Source: Desulfamplus sp964425195 | Lineage (GTDB): Bacteria; Desulfobacterota; Desulfobacteria; Desulfobacterales; Desulfobacteraceae | Assembly (NCBI GenBank): GCA_964425195.1 | Contig: CAYRLG010000016.1 | Coordinates: forward strand, 1-64,000 | Direction of reading: 5' to 3' | Length of the DNA stretch: 64,000 bases | In this document: positions 17,399 to 26,079 of the stretch, one piece after another | Layout of the letters: every line of letters starts with the position of its first letter | Position numbering within the stretch: the stretch's first letter is position 1 | Translations under genes and position numbers: made by a program | Notes under the pieces: model-generated | Told to the model about the DNA's origin: nothing | Seen by the model: the letters and a program-made list of their open reading frames with translations, nothing else | Database searches by the model: none

Positions 17399-18620
17399 TA
17401 CTGTTTTCAATAGTTTGAAGCCATCTGCTACCCAATTTAGCATCAGAATTATCAAGAGCCTTAATCACGCTGATATAATCTTTGCCATGTGCTGCTATTC
17501 CCTTATCTATGGCATAGATAAATTGTTCGGGTGGCAGGTTACTCTTCTCTTTGAGCCTATCCAAAAATATTTTCAAAGTCCTATCTCTATCTATATAAAA
17601 AAAATTATTCCACTCCTTAATCACAGCATCATGTTCTTGCACAACAGGAGTAACTTTCTCTCTATTGCCCGATAGGAGTATCTCTCGTGATGTGTAAAGT
17701 CGCTTTACAAAATCATCAAGCCGATTTATACGTTCATCAATTGCAGTTTTAAGTGTATTTTGCATTCCAATAAGCAGATTCTGTGAAGAAGAGCCATTCA
17801 CAAAATGAGGTCTTATATAAAGATACCAGCTCATAAGAGATACAAGGGCTGCTATGTAGAGGATATTATTTTTAAAGACTCTTCCTATATTTGAATAGAC
17901 TCCAACCTTTTTAGCTAAAACAGCCTCACGTATAGCACCACCAAAAAGAAGTCTGTCTGGTTCTATAATATCTTTTCTCCATATAGTCCCAGCCGCTGTA
18001 ACAGACCCAAAGGGTAATCGACAAGGTCCAACAACCCCACCTTGCCCTCCAAGAAATATTGGTCTGCTCTTTAGCATAACCCCTTCATAAACGTTGCCAA
18101 ACATTGAAGGGGTTGCTTTATCCTGATTAGGTGTATAGTTAAAATGGATAAAAGAGCTGCCAACCTCACTATGATCTTTCCGACTTGTTCCTCCTGCCAT
18201 CATACAATCACAGAAATTTATAAGGCTACCAAGTGTTACAAAGGGAAAAAGAATGGTCTGTTTCAATCCAACTGTATGGGCTGCGTTAGAACCCTCTTCT
18301 AAAATTGTTCCTCCTCTGACGTGAGCACCAGAACCAAAGGTATTATTGCCTGCAAACACACAATTTTGGAAAAAACCACCATTAAGCCTTGTCCCCTTAC
18401 CCACAAAAACATTGTCTAAAGTTACAGGAGACTCAAAGCCAAGAACAGTGTCTGACATTATAAGGGTATCTTTACCCATGAGTTTTGTACCAGAATGTAA
18501 TGTAACACGCTCTCCTGAAATTCTCTCTGGATCAATATCATCAGCTATAAAAATAGCTGATGGATTTGGAATCGTAACCCCTTTATCTATAAGTAGATCA
18601 ATTTTTGTTTTTTGACTCAT
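17367..18620 (-). CDS. left-handed beta-helix protein, nucleotidyltransferase-like C-terminal half lacking
   Basis: A protein of about 417 residues starting at ATG 18620, chosen because AAAAGG lies five bases upstream. A TTG at 18650 would add ten residues. The first 250 residues show hexapeptide-like repeats (HSGTKLMGKD, VFVGKGTRLNGG, VFAGNNTFGSGAHVRGG), as in the acyltransferase half of GlmU-type enzymes. Conserved-looking catalytic-style loops MMAGGTSRKDHSEVG and FLGGQGGVVGP follow. A hydrophobic segment around 258-275 and a helical C-terminal region complete it. No sugar-nucleotide pyrophosphorylase domain is present, so an assignment to UDP-GlcNAc pyrophosphorylase would be unsafe. Confidence 0.85.
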   Translation of the reverse strand: MSQKTKIDLLIDKGVTIPNPSAIFIADDIDPERISGERVTLHSGTKLMGKDTLIMSDTVLGFESPVTLDNVFVGKGTRLNGGFFQNCVFAGNNTFGSGAHVRGGTILEEGSNAAHTVGLKQTILFPFVTLGSLINFCDCMMAGGTSRKDHSEVGSSFIHFNYTPNQDKATPSMFGNVYEGVMLKSRPIFLGGQGGVVGPCRLPFGSVTAAGTIWRKDIIEPDRLLFGGAIREAVLAKKVGVYSNIGRVFKNNILYIAALVSLMSWYLYIRPHFVNGSSSQNLLIGMQNTLKTAIDERINRLDDFVKRLYTSREILLSGNREKVTPVVQEHDAVIKEWNNFFYIDRDRTLKIFLDRLKEKSNLPPEQFIYAIDKGIAAHGKDYISVIKALDNSDAKLGSRWLQTIENSISLLNNNLQD

Positions 18621-18733
18621 GATAACCTTTTGTGATCTGGAGGATAACAACCTCGCTTTTTCAACCTTATTTTTGTCAGAAGTCAGATATCAGATAGAAG
18701 ATTACTATTGCAAGCGGGCTGCAATCTCACATC

Positions 18734-19750
18734 CTAAAACCGATAGATCACACTACCCCACGTAAATCCAGCCCCAAACCCAATAAACATTATTGTATCG
18801 CCCTCTTTTCCAACAATATTGTGCTCTAAAGCCTCATCTAATGCAATTGGAATGCTTGCTGCTGTAGTATTTCCATATTTTTGAATATTGTTGAATATTT
18901 TTTTCTCATCAATCTTCATAAATTGCTGATATGCTTGATTTATCCTTAAATTTGCCTGATGTGGAAATATCATATCAATATCGTCAATTGTCATACCAGT
19001 TTTAGTAAAAATCTCTCTTGTTACCTCTGGCAATTTTTTTACGGCAGTTTTAAAGACAGATTGCCCATTCATAACTGGATAATATCTTGCAATTTCATCA
19101 CCTTCAAGACCTAAAGCCATTCTATCTGGAAGTTTTGATGCGGGAAGCTCAACCATTAAGGCTTCAGCTCCTTTTCCATCTGCATGAAGAACTGATGCTA
19201 TAACTCCTATCTGTTGTTCTGTTTCAACACCTTCAACACAGATAGCACCAGCACCATCACCAAAAAGGACGGCAACATCTCTACCTCTTGTTGTTTTATC
19301 AAGACCTGTGCTGTGAACCTCTGCACCTACAATTAAAATTTTATTTGCAAGACCGCTTTTAATATAGGCATCAGCAGTAGCAAGGCTATAAAGAAAACCT
19401 GTGCACTGCTGACGAATATCAAGAGCAGGAGTAGATTTAAGTCCAAGTTTTGTCTGAAGAAGGCAGCCAGAGCCCGGAAAAAAGATATCAGGGCTTAAGG
19501 TAGCAAATATTATAAAATCAATATCTTCAGGCTGCCACCCAGCCTTTTCTAATGCTTTATGTGAAGCTTCAAGACCAAGATCCGATGCTCCCATAACTTC
19601 ACCTTCTGGTATCCAATATCTCTGCTTGATCCCAGTTCTTTGCTCAATCCACTCATCTGAGGTGTCCATCATTGTAGTAAGATCATTATTAGTGACAAGA
19701 CGTGATGGAATTGCTCTGCCTGTTCCTCTTATAACCGTTCTTTTTATCAT
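18734..19750 (-). CDS. fabH: 3-oxoacyl-ACP synthase III (FabH family)
   Basis: It starts fatty-acid synthesis by condensing an acyl-CoA with malonyl-ACP. The 338-residue thiolase-fold protein retains the Cys-His-Asn triad: C116 in DIRQQCTGFL, H264 in FPHQANLRI and N294 in YGNTTAASIP. The C-terminal GFGAGFTWGS loop is intact. It is not next to other fab genes here, so a specialised KAS III role in a secondary lipid cannot be excluded. It is divergent from terZ. Confidence 0.9.
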   Translation of the reverse strand: MIKRTVIRGTGRAIPSRLVTNNDLTTMMDTSDEWIEQRTGIKQRYWIPEGEVMGASDLGLEASHKALEKAGWQPEDIDFIIFATLSPDIFFPGSGCLLQTKLGLKSTPALDIRQQCTGFLYSLATADAYIKSGLANKILIVGAEVHSTGLDKTTRGRDVAVLFGDGAGAICVEGVETEQQIGVIASVLHADGKGAEALMVELPASKLPDRMALGLEGDEIARYYPVMNGQSVFKTAVKKLPEVTREIFTKTGMTIDDIDMIFPHQANLRINQAYQQFMKIDEKKIFNNIQKYGNTTAASIPIALDEALEHNIVGKEGDTIMFIGFGAGFTWGSVIYRF

Positions 19751-19933
19751 TGCTTTATATTTTCCATAAAGTTTGAGTATGTTTTTTCTATGATTTATCT
19801 ATTTCATCCATTTTTGTGAACTTTCAAAAAGTCGTAAAATCTTTTATAAGAATTTATCTCTCAAAGCAAGATATGTTAAATATAAACAGTATTTAATACA
19901 AAAAACAGTGCTACTTGATTTGTGCGGTTTTTC

Positions 19934-20008
19934 TTGACATGTCAAATTTTCTCCATATATTAACTAAATTATAGCATTTTGCTACTGTTAGTCTAATCAA
20001 ATAGACTA
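19934..20008 (+). promoter_or_regulatory. terZ promoter, palindromic -35 and leader hairpin
   Basis: TTGACATGTCAA (19934-19945) is a perfect 12-bp palindrome whose first half is a consensus -35. TATATT lies 16 bases after it at 19956-19961. Downstream, TAGTCTA (19989-19995) and TAGACTA (20002-20008) form a 7-bp hairpin in the leader, before the GAGG ribosome-binding site of terZ. Confidence 0.6.
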
Positions 20009-20046
20009 TTATTACTAACAATACAACGATATACGAGGTAAAAATT

Positions 20047-20628
20047 ATGGCAATTTCTCTTGTAAAGGGTCAAAAAATATCCTTAGAAAAAGAGGCTGGA
20101 ACTGGTCTCTCCAAAGTAGTTATGGGGCTTGGGTGGGATGCAAAAAAGAAAAAAGGGCTATTTGGTTTTGGCTCTAAAGATCAGAGCATAGACCTTGATG
20201 CATCGTGTGTTATATTTGATGAAAATAAAAACATGGTCGATACTGTCTGGTTTAAGCAGCTTCAAAGTAAAGATGGTAGCATTGTGCATACAGGCGATAA
20301 TCGTACCGGCGATGGTGATGGCGATGATGAGCAGATTATTGTTGATTTAACTAAAGTGCCAGCTCATGTGAAAACCCTTATGTTTATTGTAAACAGCTTT
20401 ACAGGACAAAATTTTGGAGAGATTGAGAATGCTTTTACCAGAATTGTAAACCATGCAAATAATCAAGAGATTGCTCGCTATAATTTAAGTTGTAATGGAA
20501 GCCATACAGCCATGTTAATGGCAAAAGTTTATAGACACAACAACGAGTGGAAGATGCACGCATTGGGTGAAAATTGCAGTGGCAGAACATTCCACGATCT
20601 TATGCCAATTATGCAGGCAAACCTTTAA
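20047..20628 (+). CDS. terZ: TerZ-type tellurium resistance/stress protein
   Basis: A 193-residue TerD-domain protein of the TerZ subgroup. It has the subgroup insert KKGLFGFG after GLGWD, then DLDASCVIFD, DTVWFKQLQSKDGSIVHTGDNRTGDGDGDDE and the NSFTGQNF, SHTAMLMAKVY and GRTFHDL signatures seen in plasmid-borne TerZ. The Asp-rich loops bind calcium in studied family members. It is soluble, with no signal peptide. It leads a group of three TerD-domain genes with their own ribosome-binding sites. No terA, terB or terC is present nearby. Confidence 0.9.
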   Translation: MAISLVKGQKISLEKEAGTGLSKVVMGLGWDAKKKKGLFGFGSKDQSIDLDASCVIFDENKNMVDTVWFKQLQSKDGSIVHTGDNRTGDGDGDDEQIIVDLTKVPAHVKTLMFIVNSFTGQNFGEIENAFTRIVNHANNQEIARYNLSCNGSHTAMLMAKVYRHNNEWKMHALGENCSGRTFHDLMPIMQANL

Positions 20629-20759
20629 TATATCCCTTTTATAGATATAAAGACCTTATCTTTAATATAGTAAAATTAGAACCCCTAAACATAAATTACA
20701 ACAATAAGCTATAAAACCCAAACAAAACTATAACACACATATCACAAAGGAGCTATGAA

Positions 20760-21344
20760 ATGGCAGTATCTTTAAGTAAAGGCGGTCGTATATCTTTAAG
20801 CAAAGAGGCACCAGGACTATCAAAAATATATATAGGACTTGGCTGGGATTGCCGTAAAACTGACGGCTCTCCATTTGATCTTGACTCTTCTATATTCTTG
20901 CTTAATGGTTCTGGTAAAGTTCGTAATGATAGTGATTTTGTCTTTTACGGAAATCTTAAAGCCGTTGACGGTGCTGTTGAACATCTTGGTGACAACCTCA
21001 CTGGGGCAGGAGAGGGAGATGACGAGGTTATTAAAGTCAACCTAACTAATCTTGATGCCAATGCTTCTGATGTTGAGAAACTTGCGGTTGTAGTAACCAT
21101 CCATGAAGCTGAAGAGAGAAAACAAAATTTTGGTCAAGTAAATAATGCTTTTATAAGAATATTAAATGATGAGGACAAAATTGAAATTGTTCGGTATGAT
21201 CTTTCTGAAGATTTTTCAATGGAGACAGCACTCGTTTTTGGTGAGATTTACAAAAAAGGTGGGGAGTGGAGATTTACAGCAGTAGGTCAAGGATATGCTG
21301 GTGGACTTGCTGCTGCATGTAAGGATTATGGAGTTAATATATAA
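20760..21344 (+). CDS. terD: TerD-family stress protein
   Basis: A 194-residue TerD-domain protein: SLSKGGRISLSKEAPGLSK, GLGWD, FDLDSSIFLLN, DFVFYGNLK and GDNLTGAGEGDDEVI. The C-terminal FGEIYKKGGEWRFTAVGQGYAGGLA is close to TerD/TerE proteins. The acidic loops match the calcium-binding sites of the family. AAGGAG precedes the ATG. It is a close paralogue of the next gene, pointing to a local duplication. The exact biochemical role of TerD proteins (metal sensing or a membrane-linked stress complex) is unsettled. Confidence 0.9.
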   Translation: MAVSLSKGGRISLSKEAPGLSKIYIGLGWDCRKTDGSPFDLDSSIFLLNGSGKVRNDSDFVFYGNLKAVDGAVEHLGDNLTGAGEGDDEVIKVNLTNLDANASDVEKLAVVVTIHEAEERKQNFGQVNNAFIRILNDEDKIEIVRYDLSEDFSMETALVFGEIYKKGGEWRFTAVGQGYAGGLAAACKDYGVNI

Positions 21345-21427
21345 ATAGAACTTCATAATACCTTAAACAATAAAGTTTCATCTTTTGATTTAAGTGTAAT
21401 CTTTTAGATAATAGTGGAGGTAATAAA

Positions 21428-22012
21428 ATGTCTGTTTCATTAAGTAAAGGTGGTAGATTATCATTATCAAAAGAGGCTCCTGGCTTATCAAAAATTCAGA
21501 TAGGATTAGGATGGGATGCCAGAGTAACAGATGGTTCTCAATATGATCTTGACGCTTCTGTGTTTCTCCTTAATTCTACTGGGAAAGTACGTAGCGATAG
21601 TGATTTTGTCTTTTACAACAACTTAAAAGCTGTAAATGGGGCGGTAGAGCACCTCGGTGATAACCTCACAGGAGAGGGTGAAGGAGACGATGAGGTTATC
21701 AAAATAGATTTGAAAAAACTCGAGTCAGAGGCATCAGACGTTGAAAAAATTGCCTTTGTAGTTACAATCCATGAAGCAGAGAGCAGAAAACAGAATTTTG
21801 GACAGATAAATAATGCATTTATCCGTATCGTAAACCAAGATGACAATAAAGAGATCGTACGATATGATCTTAGTGAAGATTACTCTATGGAGACTGCCAT
21901 GATCTTTGGTGAAGTTTACTTCAAATCTGGTGAATGGCGTTTTACAGCAGTTGGTCAAGGTTATGCTGGTGGTCTTGCAGCTGTCTGTAAAAATTATGGG
22001 ATAAACATTTGA
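21428..22012 (+). CDS. terD: TerD-family stress protein, second paralogue
   Basis: A 194-residue TerD-domain protein, nearly collinear with the preceding gene without gaps. It has the same KGGRLSLSKEAPGLSK start, GLGWDARVTDG, YDLDASVFLLN, GDNLTGEGEGDDEVI and FTAVGQGYAGGLAA segments. GGAGG lies upstream of the ATG. It is closer to plasmid TerD (SDFVFYNNLK) than its neighbour is. Together the three genes form a minimal ter group, probably expressed from the promoter in front of terZ. Confidence 0.9.
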   Translation: MSVSLSKGGRLSLSKEAPGLSKIQIGLGWDARVTDGSQYDLDASVFLLNSTGKVRSDSDFVFYNNLKAVNGAVEHLGDNLTGEGEGDDEVIKIDLKKLESEASDVEKIAFVVTIHEAESRKQNFGQINNAFIRIVNQDDNKEIVRYDLSEDYSMETAMIFGEVYFKSGEWRFTAVGQGYAGGLAAVCKNYGINI

Positions 22013-22062
22013 TATTTAATAAAATCGTTATAAATATAACGGTTAATAAACATTTATATAGA

Positions 22063-22112
22063 GCAGGTGACAAGATATTTTAAACTCTATATTTTAAAAA
22101 TTTTGTCCCTGC
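22063..22112 (+). promoter_or_regulatory. large hairpin in cyclophilin-gene leader
   Basis: GCAGGTGACAA (22063-22073) pairs with TTGTCCCTGC (22103-22112) with one bulged base, around an A/T inverted interior. The hairpin ends 15 bases before the ATG at 22128, where no strong Shine-Dalgarno is visible. A smaller perfect dyad CGTTATA-AA-TATAACG lies at 22026-22041. It could terminate ter transcription or regulate the next gene. Confidence 0.5.
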
Positions 22113-22127
22113 AGATAACAGAAACTT

Positions 22128-23201
22128 ATGAATAAATTAATATCTATTATTGCTACTCTTTTTATATTTTTTATTGTAAGAGTTGATGTAGTAAATTGTA
22201 CCCCTTCTCAGCCTATAAATGCACCAGTGCTTTCAATAACACTTAATGGAAATGATATTACCATTCATTGGAATAGTGTTGATAATGCAGATGGTTATCT
22301 TTTACTATATGCCCCGTACCCCAGCCTAAATGAAATAAATCAGATAAATATGGGAACATATACGGGGTTACATATAGACAATGCTATAGGCTACTCATTT
22401 TATGTGGCAGTTGTAGCTTATAATCTAAATGATAATAACCCCATCTTTAGTGAGTACTCAAACGTAAGAGCATTTTCATCTCTCTACAGTGACTCTGACA
22501 TGGATGGTTATGGAGATCCTAATAATGCTATAGTTGTCGTATCAGAGCCATCTGGATATATTGTAAACCAACCCTTAGGTTATGTTTTTAATAACAAAGA
22601 TAGCAATGATCTTCAAAGCGATGTTATGACTCTAAGTAACGAGCAGATAGATAGCCTGTTTGGAGAGGGGTTATATGCTCAAATATCAACAAACAAGGGG
22701 TTAATTGTATGTAAATTAGAATTTGAACAAACTCCACTTACAGTAACCAACTTTGTAGGTCTTGCTGAAGGAACAATCAGCCACAGTCGTGGTAGTGATA
22801 TCCACTACTATGATGGATTGACATTTCACCGTGTAATTAATGATTTTATGATTCAGGGTGGGTGTCCTATCGGGACAGGCACTGGCAATCCTGGCTATCT
22901 ATTTAAAGACGAGTTTGTGCAAGAGCTTAGACACTCAGGTCCTGGGGTGTTGTCAATGGCAAACTCGGGTAGTAATACCAATGGAAGCCAATTTTTCATC
23001 ACTCATGTTGCCACACCATGGCTTGATGGTAAACATACTGTTTTTGGGCATGTTGTAGCTGGACAACATATTGTAGATTCAATTGAAGCAGGTGACATAA
23101 TGGGTAAAGTGGTAATAACAAGAGTAGGAGAAAAAGCTCTTCTGTTTAAAGCTGATCAGGCTGCCTTTGATCGATTGCGTCTGCCCTACCCTGTTAGATA
23201 A
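22128..23201 (+). CDS. exported cyclophilin-type peptidylprolyl isomerase with Fn3-like and metal-binding segments
   Basis: A 357-residue protein with a hydrophobic N-terminus (about 3-22) that looks like a signal sequence. Residues 30-115 resemble a fibronectin type III domain (ITIHWNSVDNADGYLLLY). Residues 121-165 hold an Asp-rich motif, DSDMDGYGDPNNA, of the thrombospondin-3 or extracellular calcium-binding type. Residues 180-345 are a cyclophilin domain with the active-site FHRVI (R235), QGG, GPGVLSMAN, GSQFFITH and WLDGKHTVFG. It probably acts in the periplasm or at the surface. The upstream hairpin separates it from the ter genes. Confidence 0.88.
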   Translation: MNKLISIIATLFIFFIVRVDVVNCTPSQPINAPVLSITLNGNDITIHWNSVDNADGYLLLYAPYPSLNEINQINMGTYTGLHIDNAIGYSFYVAVVAYNLNDNNPIFSEYSNVRAFSSLYSDSDMDGYGDPNNAIVVVSEPSGYIVNQPLGYVFNNKDSNDLQSDVMTLSNEQIDSLFGEGLYAQISTNKGLIVCKLEFEQTPLTVTNFVGLAEGTISHSRGSDIHYYDGLTFHRVINDFMIQGGCPIGTGTGNPGYLFKDEFVQELRHSGPGVLSMANSGSNTNGSQFFITHVATPWLDGKHTVFGHVVAGQHIVDSIEAGDIMGKVVITRVGEKALLFKADQAAFDRLRLPYPVR

Positions 23202-23234
23202 AGCAGATAAAAACCCTATTACAAATTGGTGAGT

Positions 23235-23317
23235 TATAAATGTGATTCTCAAATAAAAAATAGGTTTTTCAAAGTAAAAATTTTGAAAAATAAACTTGTA
23301 AAGGAATCACATTTATA
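23235..23317. terminator. nested inverted repeat between convergent genes
   Basis: TATAAATGTGATTC (23235-23248) and GAATCACATTTATA (23304-23317) are perfect 14-bp complements. The interior contains a second A/T dyad (TTTTTCAAA and TTTGAAAAA). It sits between the converging cyclophilin gene and nfo, so a bidirectional terminator is likely, although the outer loop is unusually long. Confidence 0.5.
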
Positions 23318-23329
23318 GAAATCATCTAT

Positions 23330-24175
23330 TCATGAAGGTATAAAACTCTTTAGCAACTCAATCTCTTCTACCCAGAGTGTATCATCGGGTGTCTCTAAAA
23401 TTAAGGGAATACCATCAAAACGAGAATCTTGCATAATTTTTCTAAATATTTCTATACCAAGCGTGCCTCCGCCTAAACTCTCATGGCGGTCAACTCGTGA
23501 TGAAAATAGTTTTTTAGAGTCATTAAGATGCATTCCTCTCAGATATCTAAAGCCTATAATAGAATCAAACTGATGCCATGTCTTTTTAAAACCATCTTCT
23601 GACTTAAGATCATATCCTGCAGAAAAAGCGTGACAGGTATCTATACATACCCCAACCCTTGTTTTGTCCTCAACCTGCTCAATAATCTCTGCAATCTGTT
23701 CAAATTTAAATCCAAGGTTTGTACCTTGTCCAGCAGTATTTTCAATTACAGGGATAGCACTTTTTGTTTTATTAATAACCCAATTTAATGAGTTAGCAAT
23801 AGTTTTAAGGCACTCAGTTTCGCTTGACCTATTTAGATGGCTACCAGGGTGAAAATTAAGTGTTAAAAGACCAAGCTGCTCACATCGAGTCAGTTCATCA
23901 AGAAATGCCTCCCTTGACTTTTTTAGTCCATCGCCCTCTGGATGACCAAGATTTATAAGGTAACTGTCATGTGCAAGAATATGTTGGTTACCATAACCAT
24001 ATTTATTGCAATTTTCTTTAAACTGTACAATTGTTTTATCACTTAATGGTGGAGCACTCCACTGTCGCTGATTTTTAGTAAAGAGTGCAAAAGCTGTTGC
24101 TCCAATATTATAAGCATTAAGTGGGGCATTTTGCACTCCTCCTGCAGCACTAACGTGAGCACCTATATATTTCAT
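23330..24175 (-). CDS. nfo: deoxyribonuclease IV (endonuclease IV)
   Basis: An AP endonuclease of base-excision repair that cleaves 5' to abasic sites using a trinuclear zinc centre. The 281-residue TIM-barrel protein shows the family signatures GAHVSAAGG at the start, NFHPGSHL, VIENTAGQG, GVCIDTCHAFSAGYD, HLNDSK, DRHESLGGGTLG and ILETP at the end, which supply the metal ligands. The length is standard. It is transcribed alone and divergent from the response-regulator pair. Confidence 0.95.
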   Translation of the reverse strand: MKYIGAHVSAAGGVQNAPLNAYNIGATAFALFTKNQRQWSAPPLSDKTIVQFKENCNKYGYGNQHILAHDSYLINLGHPEGDGLKKSREAFLDELTRCEQLGLLTLNFHPGSHLNRSSETECLKTIANSLNWVINKTKSAIPVIENTAGQGTNLGFKFEQIAEIIEQVEDKTRVGVCIDTCHAFSAGYDLKSEDGFKKTWHQFDSIIGFRYLRGMHLNDSKKLFSSRVDRHESLGGGTLGIEIFRKIMQDSRFDGIPLILETPDDTLWVEEIELLKSFIPS

Positions 24176-24301
24176 TTAACTTCTCCTTTTTTACACTATA
24201 ATATGTTATTCTCTTTTATTATATGCTAATTATTACCAACTACTGTATAGTATAATAAAAAATTATTATTCAAATTCTCAATACTATTTTTGTGAGGTTT
24301 T

Positions 24302-24805
24302 ATGCCTGATAAATCTACTGTTTCTGAAAAACAGAAAATACTTATTGTTGATGACTCTACACAAAATATAAAGGTTCTAAACCAAATTTTAAAGAGTGAT
24401 TATGTTATAACTGTAGCTACAAATGGAGAGAGTGCACTATCTCGTTTAGACTCGCCTGATGACTTACCAGATATTATCCTTCTTGACATAATTATGCCGG
24501 GTTTAGATGGATATGAGGTGTGTCGTAAAATAAAAGCTAATAGTAATACTTGTGATATTCCTGTTATTTTTATTACAGCAAAAGATGAGATTGAGGATGA
24601 AGAGAAGGGTTTCAATGTTGGTGCTGTTGATTACATTACAAAACCGGTAAGCCCCGCTATTGTGAGAGCAAGAGTAAAAACACATCTGCTCATTAAAAAT
24701 CAACAAGACCTTCTTAAAGAGAGCATAGCTATTTTAAAACACAGAGCAGAAAGGCTTCAGAAACTACTAAATGATATAGCAAAAACTGTATCTGAACTAC
24801 ATTAA
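24302..24805 (+). CDS. single-domain response regulator
   Basis: A 167-residue CheY-like receiver with D17/D18, phospho-acceptor D62 (LLDIIMPGLDG) and K114 (YITKPVSP), followed by a roughly 45-residue helical tail and no output domain. It is a close paralogue of the receiver domain in the next gene, and even the leader TGAGGTTTTATG is shared. This shows that the pair arose by tandem duplication. It probably exchanges phosphate with, or competes for, the kinase encoded next door. Confidence 0.92.
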   Translation: MPDKSTVSEKQKILIVDDSTQNIKVLNQILKSDYVITVATNGESALSRLDSPDDLPDIILLDIIMPGLDGYEVCRKIKANSNTCDIPVIFITAKDEIEDEEKGFNVGAVDYITKPVSPAIVRARVKTHLLIKNQQDLLKESIAILKHRAERLQKLLNDIAKTVSELH

Positions 24806-24846
24806 GTTGAATTTGATAAGACAATCGCTATTAATTATGAGGTTTT

Positions 24847-26079
24847 ATGACTGATAAAAAGATATATGTTGAAAACAGAGCTAATTGCAATGAAAAACAG
24901 ATAATAATGATTGTTGAGGACTCTCCATCCAACATAAAGATATTAAACCAAACTCTAAGAGACGATTATGTCATAAAAGTAGCTAAAAGTGGAGAGAGTG
25001 CACTTGCCCATATTAATAGCTGTTTAGAACCCCAAGCTGATAATAATACAGAAGAAAACAGCAATAAATCTCTTTTCCCAAATAACACCCTTACAAAAGA
25101 TAGGCAAAGTAAAAAGCAGCCACTACCTGATATTATTTTGCTTGATATAATAATGCCCGGTATGAATGGATATGAGGTGTGCCGTCAACTTAAAAGCAGC
25201 AAAAAGACATCCAACATTCCAGTTATATTCATAACATCAAAAGATGAGATTGAAGATGAAGAGATGGGATTTGAGATGGGTGCGGTTGATTATATTACCA
25301 AACCGATAAGCCCTTCAATTGTAAAAGCAAGAGTAAGAACCCATCTGCTTATTAAAAACCAACAAGACCTTTTGCATAACAGCATCTCTGTTTTGCAACA
25401 TAGAACAGAGCTTCTTGAGCACAAAGCAGAGCTTGGTATGCTTGCTGCTGGTCTTGCCCATGATATAAATAATATCTTATTTGTCTCCATGATGATTGAA
25501 AATCTCCCAGCTATGATTCCTAAGGATTTACCAGAGAAGACAATTATAGAAGAGTATGTAAAAAGTACTATGGAGAGTCTTAGAATGGGCAGAGATATCT
25601 GCCGAGGCTTTACAAATTATCTTAAAGATATTGGCGAAGACGATATGATTCAACAATTCCCATCACTTCTTCACCCTCTTAGCATGTTGGAGAAGACATA
25701 TAAAGTAAAGTTGCATAAACAGATTGCTTCAAATCTACCCTATATAAAATGCAAAAGTTCTCAAATAAAACGGGTAATAGTAAACCTATTCATAAATGCC
25801 TGCCATGCAGTTGAAGGGCAGATGAAAAGAGATATAACTATTAGATTATGGAGCGATACAGGAAGGGTCTTTTTCTCAATTAGTGACAATGGTCCTGGAA
25901 TACCAGATAATGTATTACCTCATATTTTTCAAGAGCACTATACAACACGTAAAGATGGTAGTGGACTTGGACTTTCAATGGTAAAAAAAATTTTAGAGAG
26001 CCATAATGGTACAATTGAGTGTTTCACAACCATAGATAAAGGGACAACATTCATTATTTCACTGCCTGCTGTTGATTAA
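24847..26079 (+). CDS. receiver-histidine kinase fusion
   Basis: A 410-residue soluble protein with an N-terminal receiver (D24/D25 region, phospho-acceptor D100 in LLDIIMPGMNG). It is followed by a histidine-kinase core with H205 in AAGLAHDINN, an N-box NLFINACHAV, G1 DNGPGIPD and G2 GSGLGLSMV. The receiver carries a hydrophilic insert of about 33 residues (about 59-92), absent from the neighbouring paralogue. The receiver-first layout is typical of kinases controlled by an upstream phosphorelay. The 3' end overlaps the convergent acyl-CoA synthetase gene by 21 bases. Confidence 0.92.
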   Translation: MTDKKIYVENRANCNEKQIIMIVEDSPSNIKILNQTLRDDYVIKVAKSGESALAHINSCLEPQADNNTEENSNKSLFPNNTLTKDRQSKKQPLPDIILLDIIMPGMNGYEVCRQLKSSKKTSNIPVIFITSKDEIEDEEMGFEMGAVDYITKPISPSIVKARVRTHLLIKNQQDLLHNSISVLQHRTELLEHKAELGMLAAGLAHDINNILFVSMMIENLPAMIPKDLPEKTIIEEYVKSTMESLRMGRDICRGFTNYLKDIGEDDMIQQFPSLLHPLSMLEKTYKVKLHKQIASNLPYIKCKSSQIKRVIVNLFINACHAVEGQMKRDITIRLWSDTGRVFFSISDNGPGIPDNVLPHIFQEHYTTRKDGSGLGLSMVKKILESHNGTIECFTTIDKGTTFIISLPAVD

